A stretch of 64,000 nucleotides of DNA from Nannochloropsis oceanica. Lineage: Eukaryota; Sar; Eustigmatophyceae; Eustigmatales; Monodopsidaceae. Where the stretch lies: the NCBI GenBank assembly GCA_004519485.1, contig CP038108.1, forward strand, positions 372,001-436,000. The letters run 5' to 3'. Under the pieces are notes generated by a model, which saw only the letters and a list, made by a program, of their open reading frames with translations, was not told the origin of the DNA and did not search any database. How positions within the stretch are numbered: position 1 is the first letter of the stretch; every line of letters starts with the position of its first letter. This document shows, one piece after another, positions 62,554-64,000 of the stretch. Both the position numbers and the translations under genes were made by a program.

Positions 62554-64000
62554 CTGCTGCTGCTGCTTCTTCTTCCTCTGCTGCGGCTTGATGACGGGCA
62601 TAAGAGCCTGGCCAATCCGGAGCGGCTGCTTGTCCTTCCAGGGCTGCTGCTGCTGCTCCTGCTGTCGCTGCTGCTGCTGGTAGGTCTCGATGGAAGGGGA
62701 GATTTTACCCTTGCTTTGGTCGACGGACTCGGAAGAGCTCAACATCGCACCACCAACCAAACATGGCTTGCCGTTTCTCATCCCTTGTTTTCGCTGCTGC
62801 TGCTGCTGCTCTTGCTGGTAATGAAGTGTCTCGCTCTTGGAGGAAATGGTGGAACTAGTTGATCCTGTTTCAAGAATATCGTATTGATGACTGTGATTAT
62901 GCTGCTGCTGCTGATGATGATTATGCTGCTGCTGCTGTTGCTGCTGCTGGTCGTCGTGGTGGCGGTGTGGGAAGGAGAGGTCCTTGAGCATACGCGTCAT
63001 TGTCTTGGCTTCGCTCGCCGTGTCCCCTTCCTGCTTGGCAGTAGAGGTGACATGGTGGTGGTAGTGCTGCAGCTTACGCTGCTGTTGTTGTTGGTCTTCG
63101 TGTTGATGGTGTTGCTGCTGTTTTTCCGTCCCTCCCGCGCCAGTTACCGAGGGGGAGGAGAAGAGGGAGGAAGAGCGAGAGGACAAGGAAGAGATATCGG
63201 TATTGCTGGCAGTAATGACCACCGCTGGCGCCACAGCTATAGCAGCCTCTACTGCTCCCACCTGCTCTTTGTCCCCGCCTTCTCCCCCCCCCCCCCTCCA
63301 CCACATCCCCAACAGGCCTCCCAGCCTCTCTTCGTGCACACAATTTCACCTCCTCCTCAGCCAAAGCCAACAACTCCCTCGCCGCTTTCAGCTTAATCTC
63401 AGCTTCTTTTCTGATCAAGATCCGCATGGCCTCATCTTCCGCCATCATCGCCAAGGTTTCTTTGAGCGCAATTTTTTCACAGAATTTTTCAAATTTCTTC
63501 CGTTTTTTTTCTTCGACCCTCGCCTGTTTGAACAGGGCCTGGACAGGGGCGGAAAGAGGGGGAAGGGGATTTGAGGATGGCGGGATGGCGCTGTTTGCGG
63601 AGGTGGACGGTGCTGCTAAGGGGGGGGTGGTAATAGTGGTGGGCGCTGCAACATTAGGGAAGAGGATGTTTGTGACTAACTCGGATGTGGAGGGAAGGGG
63701 GGGAAAGGTGGTGGTGGTGGAGGAAGAAGAGACGACAGGGCAGGGAACTGATTGCTGGGAGCTGGAAGCAGGACGTGGCACAGCCAGCACCAAGGAGGAG
63801 CAAGAGGATGAGGACTGTGGTCCAGCCGCTGATGCTGACGTTACTGCAGCCGGTAATACGGACGCTCCTGTGCCTTCATTACTACTCCCACCTCCTTGCT
63901 TTTGAAACTTATTCTTATTCTTATTTTTCTTCACCTCTGTCTCCTGATGCACCTTCCTGTCCAACGTAAGTTCCGCCGCTTTCCTCTCTGCAGCCTGCAT
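62107..64000 (-). CDS. Q-rich CCCH zinc-finger protein, 3' part, with a frame break at a G-run
   Basis: The minus-strand frame enters from beyond 64000. Its first part (64000 to about 63300) is Ser/Pro/Thr-rich, then a charged helix ('EEKKRKKFEKFCEKIALKE', 'KLKAARELLALAEEEV'). At a 13-nt G-run (plus-strand C, 63284-63296) the helix frame would run on into unrelated sequence, while a different frame continues with poly-Gln/His stretches and ends in a single CCCH finger near the C-terminus: 'KCRFFGKGDGCKDGVACLFRHD' shortened to C-x8-C-x5-C-x3-H. One base fewer in the run would make one continuous frame. Single-CCCH proteins usually bind RNA. Either the run is miscounted, it is polymorphic, or the gene is broken; the long open frames on both sides favour the first two. 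The gene's 5' end is outside the window. Confidence 0.65.
62513..62569. repeat. (CTG/TTG)n trinucleotide repeat
   Basis: About 19 CTG and TTG triplets, read on the minus strand as poly-Gln in the CCCH gene; shorter CTG runs recur at about 62641-62680, 62793-62815 and 62903-62950. Confidence 0.9.

Overview
This window is nuclear DNA from a compact eukaryotic genome. Genes are short, densely packed on both strands and carry zero to six small GT-AG introns. Several products carry a signal peptide followed by a Phe-led plastid-type presequence (TerC-like and SDR-like proteins), which points to a stramenopile (heterokont) alga. Gene density, GC content and trinucleotide-repeat style suggest a eustigmatophyte of the Nannochloropsis/Microchloropsis kind; that genus-level call is inference.

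Left part (1-12.3 kb): the 3' part of a PIBF1/CEP90-like coiled-coil gene; U2AF35 splicing factor (three exons); a tiny spliced SMIM4/UQCC5-like complex III assembly factor; a broken villin/gelsolin-family gene; TRM7/FTSJ1 tRNA methyltransferase; a small membrane protein; a WD40 protein.

Middle (12.3-38.5 kb): the most unusual part. A head-to-tail array of 13 complete units and one truncated unit (1.73-2.01 kb each, very nearly identical) fills 14,009-38,352. Each unit holds a minus-strand gene (called A here) for a membrane-anchored coiled-coil protein built of 11- and 7-residue modules whose number varies from 2 to 11 between units, always in frame. It also holds a plus-strand 96-codon ORF (B), a minus-strand ORF (C) that is full length only in the leftmost unit, a plus-strand ORF/exon with one membrane helix (D), and a hypervariable poly-C tract between A and B. 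I recognise none of these four products. Diverged direct repeats flank the array.

Right part (38.5-64 kb): an ABCC/MRP-type transporter; a TVP38/TMEM64 (VTT-domain) protein; a plastid-type TerC protein; a very acidic low-complexity protein; a MerC-domain protein; CNOT11 of the CCR4-NOT complex; mitochondrial ribosomal protein mL46; phosphopantothenoylcysteine decarboxylase (CoA synthesis); a plastid-type NAD(P)-binding SDR; a seven-exon secretory-pathway membrane protein of unknown function; and the 3' part of a Q-rich CCCH zinc-finger gene. These are ordinary housekeeping genes with no operon-like logic. Several neighbours are divergent pairs with about 180-350 bp between starts. Exon boundaries below were read by eye from GT/AG signals, phase and family similarity; none is transcript-verified.
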